From positions 1 to 64,000 of the forward strand of contig JADNRY010000301.1 in NCBI GenBank assembly GCA_015501585.1: a stretch of 64,000 nt of DNA, given 5' to 3'. The notes beneath the pieces are model-generated. The model made no database searches and had not been told where the DNA came from. It worked only from the letters and a program-made list of their open reading frames with translations. The position numbers were made by a program, and so were the translations under genes. Of the stretch, positions 1-13,019 are shown one piece after another. The number at the start of each line of letters is the position of its first letter. Within the stretch, counting starts at the first letter, position 1. The DNA comes from Rhodocollybia butyracea (taxonomy: Eukaryota > Basidiomycota > Agaricomycetes > Agaricales > Omphalotaceae).

Positions 1-360
1 CCCTTTTGGCCTCTCTGAACCAGATTAGTCTCAAGAATTGCTTGGTATTGAGCAGTAGTAGGAAGCCAGAAACAGTGAGCCTCGGTGCCAAAGCATATGT
101 GAATAAGATACTAGGCGAAAAGCATTATGTTAAATGAGAGAATGATCTGCACGGAATTATTACATACTTGGCCAATCCCAACAATAATACCTTGCCTCTG
201 TACGCACAATGCATCCTCCCAGTGGACTCAGGGCATTGATGATCTTGGTAGCACATTTTCCATTGAGACCTGCAGACTTGTAGTCCTGGGATAAGAGCGT
301 GAGACAGTGCACAGGAAGGATAGAGCATCACATACTTCCAAGATCTTCTGTGCTTCTGCT

Positions 361-842
361 TCATGTGGGACAATCAAGAGATCCTGAAATGCAAGCATAA
401 GCGATAGTGGTAATTGAGAGAAAAAGTGATGCCAGTTGGGCTAGTACATGATGTACAGCTCCCATCCTTAGCAGTACTCTGCTTTTGAGCATCTGGAAGT
501 GGTAGAAAGTCGTGGTCATGGTATGGCAATGGGTGAAGTCTAGCCGTTGGTCTTGCTCCAGTAGCCAAGGCAACCCATCTTCATGGAAAATAAAGACTCC
601 TACATCAAAAAACGCAACAACACATGTACAAAACGCGTCAAAACTATAATACCAGATAACATCAGACTGAGCCACTTACCATGTTCAATCGGATCGTCAG
701 CAGACAATTTACTGGATATTCCAGGTGACCCGGCCCCTCTTATAATCTCTCTAGCAAAGCCGGTCACTACACCAGTCTCTGGCATACTGAAGAAAAGGCA
801 AAGAAGGAGAAGACGAAACCGAGAAGGCAATGAAGATACCAT
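361..842 (-). CDS. Possible small two-exon gene, unrecognised
   Basis: A minus-strand reading frame starts at 842 with a hydrophobic N-terminus (residues 8-20 rich in Leu, Phe and Cys) that looks like a signal peptide or anchor. It runs about 54 codons to a good donor (GTAAGT, at 679). A plausible acceptor (TGATGTAG, ending at 600) joins a second open exon from 599 to 361, which keeps the phase. The predicted protein would be about 130 residues. I recognise no family. The overlapping plus-strand frame (583-846) ends in a run of Arg and looks like a shadow. The splice sites favour this call, but there is no homology support, so it stays weak. Confidence 0.22.
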
Positions 843-904
843 GTGACCGGCGCTAATTCGGCGTTTGGTCAGCCGGTCAGCCGAAGAACGTACGGTGCAT
901 CCTG

Positions 905-1108
905 GACCTCAGGCCAAAAGGTCAGTAAAAGTAAAGTCTGCAAAAGGAAGGTCTGCGAAAGTGAGGGCCGCAAAAGTGAGGTCCACAAAAATGAGGTCCA
1001 CAAAAGTGAGGTCTGCAAAGAATGAGGTCCACAAAAATGAGGTCCGCAAAATTGAGCCCCGCAAAAGTGAGGTCCACAAAAATGAGGTCCGCAAAACACA
1101 AAAGTTGG
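905..1108. repeat. 14-16 bp minisatellite (AAAAGTGAGGTCCRCA-like)
   Basis: About a dozen head-to-tail, imperfect copies of a purine-rich unit of roughly AAAGTGAGGTCCRCA (14-16 bp). Single divergent units continue at about 1150 and 1203. The open frames through it, on both strands, are low-complexity readings of the repeat and are not treated as genes. Confidence 0.8.
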
Positions 1109-1110
1109 AT

Positions 1111-2324
1111 TCGCAAAAGCATAGTTTTACTCAAAATTTTGTCCTACTTAGGTCCACAATCTGTATCTTGACTTGTGTCCGAAATGCTCAAAATATTGAA
1201 GTTAGGTCCGCAAAAGCACTGCCCACTGGTATAAATTTATGCTTAATTATTTGACACTATATGTGCCATACATGAAGCTTTGGAGAGCAATGGGCGCTGA
1301 ACCATTGGGTGAGGTAGGATTCAAGGTCGAGATAGTCAAAGTAGTAGAAGTGAAAGTGCCTCTAAGGACACGCCACGAAGGTATCAATATGGATGGTAGT
1401 GGTTAGCAGTCGCAGTATCCGGGAGGAACGGTATCAAGTAAAAACCACGTACACTAGTTTCTTTTGAGAAAACCATTACGCAGCAGCAACTAAGTACACG
1501 GACTTGCCATAATTCCCTCTTTACGCCTTCCAAACACTGCGACAATATCCACAGACCACAGTGGTCTGAGGTCATCAAATACACGCAACATTCAGTACTA
1601 GTCTCTGCATTCCATCCATTAGAACTCCTAACCCATTTCACGTCCATTGTTTACCAAAGAAGCGAGTGACTTAGCTCAGATATTATATTGAGGCCTTCAG
1701 AGGGGAGTCGGATGACTCTCCACTTGCTGTACACGAGGTTGACTGATTCAGCATGACAGATAGCCATACTAGATGTGAATTGAGGCTGGACTTGGAGATG
1801 GCCGTGAGAGGGAGCACTGGCTGAGCAGAGGTGATGGAGCCTCGCCAAGAAGGGACATGAATACAGTGATTAGCGTTTGATGACATTGAAAAGTCATGAA
1901 CAGACGTTCGGGAGAAAGCGGGTGTATGGATGGAGACAGAACTTGGTGCAGGCGAGTTGTCGAAAAATCCAGAAGCCTATTCTGGAGTCTGGAGATCTGG
2001 GGGAGAGTGGAAGTCGGGGAGGTGACACTTTGTTGAGGCCAAGGATATATGTTCTCGTAGCTATAGGATGATAGTGGTGATACAGGAGTCAATGAAGTGG
2101 ACATGAGATGGGTCAAATGCCAATGATGGATATCGATGAGGCTAGAGCTTGGGCTAGAGTTGCTATAAATTTTTATCTATTGTAATAATATCACGTACTT
2201 TCAGTCCTCCAGCCGGTTCCCAATTGCGTTCTAAATCACTTCCTTTCTTGCCTGCACACCAGCCTGAACGTTGAACATTGGCAACGGCAGCCATTTCTCC
2301 TCGACTGAATCGACGGAGCAAAGA
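1111..2324. other. Gene-poor stretch with a diverged unit-edge repeat
   Basis: No convincing gene. A Ser/Pro-rich minus frame at 1769-2116 has no recognisable family and is probably chance. Positions 1604-1720 resemble 12232-12370 and 16003-16140 (and their duplicates at 26098 and 29878): a run beginning GCATTYCRTCCATT, then a Pro-codon-like TTTACC stretch, then GAGGC and an AGTACT-like end. This is an old dispersed repeat, or an eroded edge of the tandem unit. Confidence 0.4.
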
Positions 2325-5300
2325 AAACGTCTAGATAAGCGCCCATCGCATCTCGGTCCGAAGCCTCAATCACGTTCTCTGCTTCTTCGTCTACCAACGG
2401 CAAGTCAAACGGCCAGCCTGTTGCCTCTATGTCCGCAGGCCGCTCTCGCATCACTCTCAAGCACCAGCGAAAGTTGATATTGGAAGTAATTGGAGCTAGG
2501 TACGAGGATCCTTGACGCAGGGAGTGTCAATGACGTCAACTTGCATCTTGCACAGTGTCAGCAGCCTCTCTGCTCGTCTATCCAGCGGTCAAGTCGACAC
2601 AACGATGATGATATGCGGGACTTTGTGACCGCCGCATCCAAACTGCGCCTGCACTTTCAGTCAGCTTACGGGATTGAGGAGAAAACGCGATGGGAGGTAC
2701 CGTAAAGGTAATAGTCGTGTCTTTGAGGCTGGCATCTTCAACTGAAATTTTACAGAGATGGCTGAACACACTATCCCAGTAATTTCCACCACGGACGTCA
2801 TCATAAACGGTCTCAAGCCCCGCCTCTACTACGAAGATCGCATCACAAGCTTCGCAGCGTACATCTACAATCCAAACCTACCGTCCTGCTCAATACTACC
2901 ACACTTTCAAGCTAAATCCCAGATGTAGCACTTGGCTGGACACGTACACGAAAATCCTTTGTGACTCGGCGCGTACTACAACACAGGACATGGTGAAAGG
3001 TCTTATGGGCGACAATGAGCAAGAAGTTAGCATAGTCGAGAATAAGCGTGTTCTGGAGGATCTCGACTGGGAGATAACAATAGGAGAACCCTAGAGAGTT
3101 TGAGAGGAAATTCGTCAGTCGTGGATGAGAAAGGCGTGGTCAGCTATCTCAGTGTCAAGTGGGGGCTTCCGTGAGTCACTTCTTCGCTATCGGTTTGATG
3201 AATTCACTTTAGTATAATATGGTTCCTCTTGATTAACCCACTCTCCTTCTAGTCCCACCTTTATCCTCCCAAATCCTCTCCCTAAACCTTCGCAGAAAAG
3301 CCACCTGAACCAGCTTCTCCGATATATCCTCCTCTGCCTGAAGAGATCTTCCACTCCATGCCGACGGCGACTATATTGTGGTTTTACATCTGGACTAGGT
3401 ATACATGAGGCCTTGAGGCCTTGGAATCTGGCCCTGTACATGGACACGACCATCGACACTAGGATGGCATCGGCTTCGTCAGGGAGAAAGAGGAAAGCAT
3501 ATACATACACGATGGCTCTGAAACCCATTGTCATTATCATATCGCACGATCCTTCCCAAGCCGGTTAATCTTTTTACTACAATCGTTTTCACTTTGGTAT
3601 AATGAATTTTGAACTCAGTGTCTGCTCGGCCTTCCCCCTCCTCGATAGTCTCGTTCAAGAATTCCCTTGAGATGATCGACAAAATTATCTGGCACCTCCC
3701 AGTCGTTACCTCGTATTGAGGTGTTGAAGACACCTATGCTTCCGCTGATTCACCTCCGATAAAGACAACCAGTATGGACCAGTATACCTCTAGTTTTTTC
3801 TTTCTCAAACGATACTCACGTCCCACTTAGCATCCGACCCTCCCGATGTCTCACCCCACCTTTTATCACGTGCAAGTCAAGGCGAATTACCAGAACGATG
3901 CGTAAATCAATACGGGTTGCGCCCTTGCTTGTGATACAGACACCGTAATCATGATCTAGGATACAAAAGTAGTTCAGCCTTATCCAGAAAGTAACTCGTT
4001 CTTCTCAATAATGTTAATTGCCTTGACAATATCTGGCCTTAGCAACGATGGAGATGCTGCTGACCCACCTAGTGAAGAATGGAAAATGGAGACTCTTATT
4101 CCCGCTCTCCCCTCACGCCTCAATATATGTCAGCCGGGATCGGATGCGTGTCAAGGAGATCTAGTCATGCGGAGGGGTGAAAGGATCAGCAGCAGTGGAG
4201 GAGAAGTGGGTTAGCCCAATCTTCTTATATACAAAGAATCTCAGTGTATTCATGAAGCCTGTAGTTGCTCTGTTGAGCACGGGGAGTAAAATACGGGATC
4301 TTACGGGTCGGGTATCGACAACAGCTGGAGAAGGAGACTAACTATTTTTCACTCGCTGCATCGCTGCAAGAAATGAATACGAGGCTGTAGACCTTGGGAT
4401 CGTTCCAGTAGCTACTTCAAATACTTTTTCTCTAACAATTTCCATTATTTGAAGAATCGGCATGAATGTGAACGTAAGGTACTATTCTGGCAAATTCTAT
4501 CTCGTTTGTACATGACCGCATACTACGTACTCAGTGGAGTGGATGGCTACAAAAGGACAAGTCCTCATGAAAGGGTAGACTCATCTTACCCAGTTTATCC
4601 AATGCTATATCTCCGATAGTCCATCTTATCTACCCCTACTACTGTGGCTCTAGCGCTCCTTTGCTTCAGCCCATACCGCCGTGTCAGCTGCACCCCAACC
4701 ATCATCTGCCTTCAACAATCCCAACCTCAATCCCACACCCACACCTGCAACCGATCCAGATCCAGATCCAGATATTGGTCTCGGGGCTCTCGCGACTGCA
4801 CATTGCGGAATCCGCTGCAGCATACTTCCTACTTCATGAGATGACATAGCATGCCTGGAATCCGATAACGAAATTTTCCATCGGATCTATAGGCGCCGTA
4901 GGTTGGACGACAGTGGACTGGGAAATGGGGAATGGACAGTCAGGGAGTAGGATGATACAGGATGGATCCAGTGGTGGTGAAGCTGGAATTGGGATTGGGA
5001 TTGAAAAAAATAGATAAAGTAAGATAACTAGAGGAAAGATTTACCTATCCTCGGTCACTAAAGACAGTAACCCGAGCTTGAACATTGTCATGGCCGGCAA
5101 CGGTGATGACGGGCATGTACAAGGCCAACAAATGCCAAAAAACCTTTGTTTCCGAAACGATATTTCTTCTACTAAGAAATCTTCCATTCCTTCCCAATTC
5201 CTCCCTGTCTCTCTCGTTTGCCCTGATAAGCTGCTTGTGAACACGCATCGTGCCTGGCAAGCTCCCAATTTATATGACAAAAGTGTACCCTTCCAGGAAG

Positions 5301-5860
5301 GAAGGATTGAAATTGAATGGTTGGCAAGAAGGAGCTTGGAATAAGTACAAGCGCCATAAGCGTCTACAGAACAGTTTTATTTAATTTCCTAAGAAGGAAA
5401 GTCTCACTTGGCTTTTCTTGCAGTTAATAAGACGATATACATTTTCAAGCTCCTCTATCTCTCTGTGCAGTTCCAAGAGTACAATCGGAAAATTTCATGA
5501 TACTCCAAGCCGATTCCACAACAACAACATACTACTACTACCGCTACGGCTGGGATTCCGATGATTCCTAATTTAGATAAGGATGACAGAGACATTGGAG
5601 GACTTGATGCCAATAGGACATTTGGCCATTTTGGAGGTAGATACAATGACTGGAAGAGAGCTGCTACAAGGTCTCAGCGCTTCATCAGTAAACTCATCCA
5701 TTTTCTTCTGGACAACCCAGCTGCAAAAGGATGGAAGCGATGAAAGCGAGCCGATTGGAGTAAGTAGCAACTAAATGCCTAAATAAAAAATTTATTGGAC
5801 ACAAGTATTGGTTGGGAAAGCCAATGGATCACGTAGTTTAGTATTTTACAAAGTATAAAT
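2325..5860. repeat. Segment A, copy 1 of the tandem unit
   Basis: First of three copies of a 3.5 kb segment (others at 16180-19800 and 30056-34680). Homology starts near ATAAGCGCCCAT at 2336. It holds plus-strand coding-like islands that recur in all copies, for example residues KILCDSARTTTQDMVKGL and DLDWEITIG near 2945-3085, WNLALYMDTTID near 3420-3460, and a Pro/Thr-rich stretch near 4690-4780. Stops and shifts interrupt these islands differently in each copy, so this looks like a decayed multi-exon gene. I do not recognise the family. Copy 1 is the most divergent of the three. Confidence 0.65.
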
Positions 5861-5876
5861 AACCCTAATTCGAGCA

Positions 5877-8800
5877 TACTTGGAGATCCACACACTCCTG
5901 CCAAGCTGTTCCTTCAAACAAATTGCGCGAAATCCAGCTTTGTGATGCCATTCTTATGAATGACAAGTGAGTTTTGTGGAAAATACAGGCCGCGGTGCAG
6001 CCAAGGTGGACCCAGAGTATTGGTTGAGCCATCGAGTTCAATAGCCACCCGTCTTGACCAAGTGAGCCACCTCCAAGCGCATTCTTCAAAGTATCATCTG
6101 GAGTGGTCTGTTTAACGACTGTATTTAGATCTTGTAATCAATGGATAGAGGGGAGCACGTACCTCAAAGACACGGATTGATGTATCTTGAGAACCAGAGA
6201 CAACTTGCCTACGGTCAGGCGAGAAGTCAACAGAGTATACTGCATGTCGGTGCCCCTTAAATGGACCAGCTGCAAGACTCCCGGTCTCTAGATCCCACAC
6301 GCGCACAGTTGTGTCATCAGATCCAGACACAATCCACTTTCCATCCTGGGAGAAAGCCATATTTCTGACCCTATTAGTATGCCCTTCGAATCGCGTGGAA
6401 TCCTGCGACCTTAAATTGAGGATTTGCACCACACCATCATTGCCAGCAGCCCCAATAAGTTGACCATCAGGCGTGAATCTAACGTCGGAGAAGGCCTGGT
6501 CATCAACTTTAAATTTAAATGGGCCGTCCACCAACGCTCCTGTTTGCGCATTTAACAGTATCACATCTGACAGTGACGCAGACCTGATTTGTCCACCATT
6601 TAATGAGAAGGCAACGGAGCTCACAGTGCTAGTATGCAGATTGGCCTGTCTAAAGACCAATGAACTCGTTTCTACATCCCACACACAGACTGTTTTGTCA
6701 TCAGACCGGATACAATCCTGTCACCTTGCGGCGAAAATGCAACAGACCATACCGGCTTGCTGTGTCCCTCCAATGGGCCAGCAACCATAGTGCTGTTTTG
6801 CACATTCCATCCTCGAATAGTTGTGTCCCTGGACCCTGAGACAATATGTTCTCCATTTGGGGAGAATGCAATGCAAAGCACCACATCCTTGTGTCCATGA
6901 AGCGGCCCAGTGAAAATGGTCCCTGTGCATGCATCCCACACACAGACTGTATTATCCCAAGATCCTGATGCAATATGGTCCCCCTTGGGTGAGAAAGCAA
7001 CACAATGGACAGTATTTGTATGTCCTGTGTACCTTGAATGATGCATTTGTACAGTCCCTTGGTCATTAGCCCCTATGTATTGAGCATCCACTTTGAGTGC
7101 TGCGGAGAGCTCTTGATATGCATCCCAGACACGAATAGTCTTGTCATTTGAACCTGAGGCAATTCTCATTCCATCAGGGGACACAGAGACAGACAGGACA
7201 GCCCCACTGTGGCCATCCATTGGGGCTGAGACAAGTGCACCTGTTTGCACATCCCAAATGCGCAGCAATGAATCATTATATCCCACTACAATCTGTTTCC
7301 CATTGGGAGTAAAGGCAGCAGAATAAGCATTTGTACCCATAGGGGTAGTGATAGTGATGTTCTCAGTGCCTGTATATGCATCCCATATGCAAGCTGCTTC
7401 ATGTGACAGGGACAGAATGTGTTTCCCATCAGGTGAGAAAGCAACAGACCGGATGAATTGAGTATGTCCTTTCAACGGTCCAATGACAAGTTTTCCTGTT
7501 CTTGTGTCCCATATTTGCACCAAACTGGCACCTGAGCCTGAACTGTTAACACTACCTGAGCCGGAAACAACTTGGTCTCTGTCAGGCGCAAAAGCGAGAG
7601 CCCGGGCTACTGCTGCATGCTTGATGACCAGAGCTGGTGCATTGCCCTCAAGGTGTCCTTCCCAATCCCAAATGCAAACAGTCTTGTCTTGAGATGCAGA
7701 TGCAATCTGTTTTCCATTGGGAGAGAAGCAGACAGATTCCACTTTGCTTGTATGTCCTGTCAGCGGAACACCAATGGTTTTACCTGTTCGCGCATCCCAC
7801 ACACACACAGTTTTATCATAGGAACCAGACACAATCTTTTCGCCATCACATGAAAAGGCAATACACTTGACTTCATCTTCATGTCCAATGAATGGCCCAA
7901 CAAGTAGATCACCTGTGTGTGCATCCCAGACCCGCAGTGTTCTGTCAATGGACCCTGAAGCAATATGATTTCCATCAGGTGAGAAAGCAACAGACCAAAC
8001 CCAGCCACTATGACCCTCAATTGTTGCTTGCAGTCTAGGCCATTGACCACTGACAGAGCTTTGAATGCCCACTGTCTTACTTGGAACAAGCAAGGAAGAA
8101 TACTGCTTCTTTACTTTTGACTCGCTTGGTGCAAAGGGAAGTGCTGAAAGATAGATGTGGGGCACACTATGTGAAATGACAGGCGCAAATCTGAGCACAA
8201 ACTTGACTGCATCGGTTGCAAAATCTGCAAGTTCCTTGTCATGCCAGTAATTCTATACAAACAATTAAAACCCACCCTGTTTAGTAACTTAAGTGTCAAG
8301 TAACTGTGCAGAAACCCACTTTGGCAAGATTGGCCACAGCTTCAAATGCATCTATTGCAACTCCAACTTTCTGCTGTACACAGAGGACCTCAAGCCAAAA
8401 CAGAAATTTGGTATACATGAGGTCCTTCAGGTCTAGCAGGAGGCCATCTGGAAGAAGCGGGGCAGCAGCACCAATTGGGGGTAGCAGAATGAGGAGTAGC
8501 AGAACCAATAACTGCAAGGTGACTGGCCCAGTACAAGCTTGAATAGAATAACTGGGGAGAAACGTGATCTGTAATGTGTTTGGATAGGTCTGTAATGCAT
8601 TCAGATAGGCCTGGGATTTTGGTGGTGTAGATATGCGAGTCTTCAAATTCACAGATATTGAATTGAAGTTCTTTCTTCAAGATATGCAAGCACCCTTGTG
8701 CAATCTGGGGCTCCAAGATAGATGGGTCAATAAACCATGGTTTGTCACCAGAACGAGCACGGTTGGTGAGATAATCAGAGAAGGATGCATGGAGTATCTT

Positions 8801-11236
8801 CACGTGTTGCCCAGGAGCCCACTGCAAGACACATCCGAGTGCGCGGAAAATCTGGCTAGATGAGCTCTCTGGTTTCAAATCTAGAAGTGCATCAATCATT
8901 GTATCCGATACCAGCGCCTTCCCAAGTACCACTACAGATAATGCAACTTGAGCTTCTCTGGCAAATGTTTGGTCATTCCATCGTCCCGCAACTTCTAGTG
9001 CTTCAGCGTAAAGATCGTCAAGAGTGGTCTGACCCTTTAGCTAGAATGCTCTTAAGGGCATCATTAGGTTTGAATGACTGCAGAAGGTATTTTTGTGGCT
9101 GTAGAAGCCCAAATGAAGAGACCTGAGGAGTGCTCGGTGAGGGTTTTCATTTGTGACTCCCCTGGCCAGGTAGGAGTCAAGTTCTGATGACTGTGGCGCT
9201 CTCGTATCTCCACCATTTCATTGTCAAGGTAGATGCGGATGTCTGTGAAGCTGGACAGCACTGTAATATCGAGCAAGTGTTTAGCAATCTTGGGTTGATT
9301 CTCAAATTTTGAGGCAATATCAGAATCGGGGCGACTGGTAATGAAGAAGCGAACTGCAGTGGGGAGTTTGGGGAACTCATTTGAGATCAAAGAGACAAGA
9401 GTCCGCCGGGAGTCTGCATCGCTGCATTCATCCAAGGCATCTATAACAACAATAATTGGGCCATGGATGTGATTCTGCGCAGCAGTGAGAGGTTCAAGAA
9501 GGAGCTTCTGGAATTGAGTATGGATGGGGGAGTCAATCAAAGCATGATCTTTATCAATAGCAGCACAGATAGCAGATGCAACATGAGTATTTGAGCATGC
9601 CAAGTGGAATGCAATGGTGCGAATGACGTCAGCAGGGTTGCTCTTATTTCTGGTGAAGAACAGAAATGCACCAAGCCGTCCCAATTCTCGGAAGTATTCA
9701 GAGATAGACGTGGCTATTGTACTTTTTCCAGCCCCCGCAACACCTGACAGCCAGAGAATATTGCCAGGATTGACCGCATTGACATCTGGTGGTGTGATGA
9801 GCCAGTTCGTAATCAAGTCGCGTAATTCCTGGCGAGTTCCAGGTAAGCATACAGGGCGCAAACTGGCGTTCATGTCCGCCGGCTTGAGGCTATTAAGCTT
9901 CTGGGTTTGGGCTAAGGTCGGACATGAGTATTTAGCAGGTGTAGATCCAGTAACCTGTACTCACTCTCTCCTTTGGTTATTTCACGAATCTCCTCCACCG
10001 TTTTACCAATCTTTTCCGTCACTACCAGTGTTTTTGGTCGACACATACAAGGTTTCCAGTGCTGCTCCCCTGTCAAGGGATTTCCCAAACTCCTGAAATG
10101 CATTGATAAAACCATTGATCTTGTCACTGTCTTCAGAGAGAACGTTCTTGAGGAGTCTGCCTGTAAAGTTAATCAGCGTAAAGAAAGAACAGTTCTAAGA
10201 TATATGTACCACCGAATCCATGGCCAGTATATTCCCGAATGAACAATGCACATTCTCCTGTCTGTTTGACTAACGCATAGACTGTCGTTTCAAGACGCTT
10301 GATTTTTTCGGCTGCTGATTCAATATCTTTCGCAAAAGCGTAGACCTCAGCCATAGTCTGGACCAGTCTGCAAACATCTTCGTCTGTCTCCTTCTGTTTT
10401 TCTACCGCCTAATTCTGACGTTAGTGTATACGAGGGGCCATTCAACGGCAGGCTACCTTGTACACCGAGTCCAGCACGTTCCAGGCCACATTGGAATAGG
10501 GATGAATCTATATCGGCGCATCGGTAAATGCGGATAAAGCAGTAGAACATCTATTCCTTGCCTTGGCTAGCGCAGCACCGACAATCCTGAGCTTGGAGAG
10601 CACGGTTCCTAGGTTAGACAACAGATCACCGTTGTTCACTCCAGTATTCACGATTTTTGCAATCGTGGAACCCGTCCCCGTGCTTTGGAGAGTCTCAGTA
10701 TCTTGTGTCGTGTTGGCAAGAGCGACTGCCGCGGCTTGAAGATTGTCGATGGAGGTCAGACGCACAATAAGAGTGGGTTGTAGCGTGTCTGTTGCGTGGT
10801 TCCCCTCCACAGGCTTGAGCACGATAGAGAAATCTACAAGGTTGGTATCAGGAGCGGCGCAAATACAACGAATGCTGGCGCACCTGTCCGCCCTTCATCT
10901 GTCTTGAGTAGCTGACCAATCTCCATCTTCTTTTTGGCTAGACATTTACTAGGAGGAATAGTAGATTTATGGAAAACCTGCAAAGCGATGGCGGAAGATG
11001 GACTATCCACCGATCTTATGCAAGTTCAGTACCCCACGTTCACCGTTGATTGAGCGGATGGACTTACAAACTGCAAATCTGGTTCCACATGGCCTCCCAC
11101 TTTCTGCTCGGGGTTGTCTGATAGACCCTCTTGTCATCGATGTCAATCGCAACAAAGAGATTTGGGATATCGTGGCCTGGGAGATGGATACGGTTCGGCT
11201 TCCAGTTGATATCACGGACGCTTATAACTGGATGAT
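5877..11236 (-). pseudogene. C2-NACHT-WD40 NLR-like receptor, copy 1 (broken)
   Basis: Same architecture as the copy at 19820-25102. It has a C2-like N-terminus (exon ending at about 11050 with WNQICS, then an exon reading into KKKMEIGQLLKTDEGRTDF), helical linker exons (10169-10354, 9912-10150), a NACHT NTPase (9064-9873; Walker A GVAGAGKST, Walker B VVIDALDEC), a C-terminal helical part (8300-8990) and 14 WD40 repeats (6110-8240), plus a final exon to about 5877. Compared base by base with copy 2 it carries +1 indels near 9090, 9042, 8478 and 5920 and -1 indels near 6707 and 6006. Three of the +1 shifts together restore the frame, but the stretches between them are scrambled. Proteins of this family are signal-sensing STAND NTPases implicated in fungal non-self recognition. 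Several indels lie in homopolymers, so sequencing error could explain some but probably not all. The first exon upstream of 11236 could not be fixed. Confidence 0.85.
10508..10561 (-). other. GC-AG intron in NLR copy 1
   Basis: The minus-strand exon ends ...GCTAGCCAAG and the intron starts GCAAGG, a strong GC-type donor, and ends GATATAG. Splicing joins ALAK to IHPYSNVAW, the usual linker sequence in this receptor family. No GT donor nearby gives that join. The same intron occurs in copy 2 at 24375-24427. Confidence 0.7.
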
Positions 11237-12540
11237 CTCAGTGAGTATGTGCTGTACGATGAGGCTGGACTTAACTCACTCGTCAGTTTGTAGCTTTGTC
11301 CCATCGTCGAGGTAGCAGTTCAAGAGAGACAATCCGATAACAAGGCGTCCACCACGTTGTACCAACGTGAACGGATAATTCTGGCCAATCGGGTAACTTG
11401 ACATCTGTTATTCTTGAGTGCTGCGTGACCTAGCTTGGTTTTGATAGAGCTGTCAATCTTCAAGCTTCCTGCGCCACGCCATGGGTTCTACATGTTTATC
11501 GGAAAAAGCAGTCACTAGTTAACTTGTGAGTGGTCAAGACTGTTGACAAGAGGAAACGAATGTAAAAAAAAGCCAATGCAAGTGCACTACCAATGATACA
11601 CACGCGACATGAGATATCTTGTCGCATATTGTAATCAGCTCGTCTTGCTTATCGAGCTATTCGGTTTCTGCTCTCGTTTCTCATGTACTGATTCGTGACA
11701 GGTTGATTGAGTAAACGGAAATGAATTTGATAACAAGTGCAATGAGGACAAGAAATAACTGCTGCTATTCGGAATTGTATCGTCCTCCAGATAGGACTAG
11801 TGAATGTTATTTTGTGTTACTTGTAGTGTGAGAGTGTGGACTAGAGAAACCGACAGAGAAGAAGGAGAAGGGAACAAAACGGCGAAGGCGAATAATAAGC
11901 TGATGGTGAACGGATCGGGAGTATGACAGGAAGAACGAGTCTATCGTCAGATCTCAAATCATACAGAGCCAGAAAATATCGATAAGACCTGCAGCTATCC
12001 TGACCAGAAACGACCCGAGAGAGAAAGAGAACGACAGTTGGGTCCACAAGGTTCGCGCGCAAGGACCCGCCATCAATCCCTCCAGCTAACACCCTCCTGT
12101 CTCCTCTGGATATTGAGGCCCACCACACAGGCCACATCATGGGTTCCGTTGCCATAAAGCCGCTCCTGCCTTTTGCAGACACCATCGCGACGTCTCCTGA
12201 GATAATGACGTCAAGCGCGGGGTACTAGTCATTGCATTTCGTCCATTCCTAACCCATTGTGGATCCATTGCATTCCTCCGTTTACCCAGGGGCCAGGAGG
12301 CGAGTGACGCAGCTCGGGTATTGGGTGTATTCAATATTCAGTATTGCGAGGCGCCTGAGAGTACTTGTGAGTTCATAACCGTGGATTGATGATAAGATAG
12401 AGCAGTGGTTCAATTGGAATTATATCTTTGATTGGAATTATATCTTTGAAAAAGACGCGACTTGACGCGACTCGGAAGGAAGGAAGAACCGGCGCGGTCC
12501 CGATTCCGTAATTTCTCAGTCACGGTACCGAATAATCTTA
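11237..12540. other. Upstream region of NLR copy 1; no firm gene
   Basis: A minus frame from 11402 to about 11277 (starting MSSYPIGQNYPFTL) ends at a GTGAGT donor and may hold the true first exon of the receptor, but the phase does not match the C2 exon. The rest, including the minus frame at 11841-12185, gives no recognisable protein. A direct repeat of TTGGAATTATATCTTTGA occurs twice near 12413-12450. The stretch is almost identical to 25103-26407. Confidence 0.4.
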
Positions 12541-12558
12541 TCCTTGTCTCCTTCCACG

Positions 12559-13008
12559 ATGGAGAAGGCCATAATTACGCCTCCCAACCGTGCGCGTGAA
12601 AGGCCATGTAGGCGACAGCATTTTTTCGCTAGCGCGGCTCTGCTCCTTGCGTGTGGTTATACCAGCGCGTTTACCGCCTTCAACTTCCAACTTAATACCC
12701 TTGTAAAAGTCCCAATAAATTCTCCAACAAACTCTAGAAATATCGGAATTTGGCAATCTAATATCATGCCTAGTCCTCTCGTTTATTCTCTCAAGGAATC
12801 TGACCGGTTTGTTCCGATCTGGCCAGGGAATGTAGACGGTTTGGAAGTTGTTCTGGGTGATATTCTGTTGGATAAGGGAATAATTCGAGCCGCTGTCAAT
12901 GTCCCAACTCGTGTACTTGATGCGTACCGCGACGGTTCTCAAATTTGGCTCTTGGATTTCGTCTGGGTGAGTCTCAACTTTGTTGACTATACTAGACCCG
13001 ATAGTTGA
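12559..13008 (+). CDS. Unrecognised reading frame, unit copy 1
   Basis: From the ATG at 12559, about 145 codons stay open. Residues 19-37 are hydrophobic (FFASAALLLACGYTSAF), suggesting a signal or membrane segment. At 12967 a GTGAGT donor could splice to an acceptor CATCTAG near 13050, giving a continuation with W-KLLVAIASRFIRYKLK. Further downstream, coding-like pieces (HDDLYRLYICNLVPLFELQ) are out of frame, so the gene is probably decayed. A 159-residue antisense frame overlaps it fully and cannot be excluded. The twin at 26426-26875 is identical, so conservation gives no help. Function unknown. Confidence 0.28.
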   Translation: MEKAIITPPNRARERPCRRQHFFASAALLLACGYTSAFTAFNFQLNTLVKVPINSPTNSRNIGIWQSNIMPSPLVYSLKESDRFVPIWPGNVDGLEVVLGDILLDKGIIRAAVNVPTRVLDAYRDGSQIWLLDFVWVSLNFVDYTRPDS

Positions 13009-13019
13009 CATATCCACAG

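Noticed and set aside
869..1134. Cys/Gly/Pro/His-rich repeat protein on the minus strand
   Set aside because: All three frames are open only because a 14-16 bp repeat lacks stop codons; no start context, splice sites or homology.
1769..2116. Ser/Pro-rich minus-strand gene
   Set aside because: Low-complexity composition, no splice or family support, and not conserved in the other unit copies.
6690..6720. Intron at the WD40 frame change in NLR copy 1
   Set aside because: Copy 2 is collinear with one extra base and no splice signals; a 1 bp deletion explains it.
12538..13017. 159-codon minus-strand gene
   Set aside because: Fully antisense to the plus frame, which has a hydrophobic leader and a good donor; neither has homology, so only the plus frame is listed, at low confidence.
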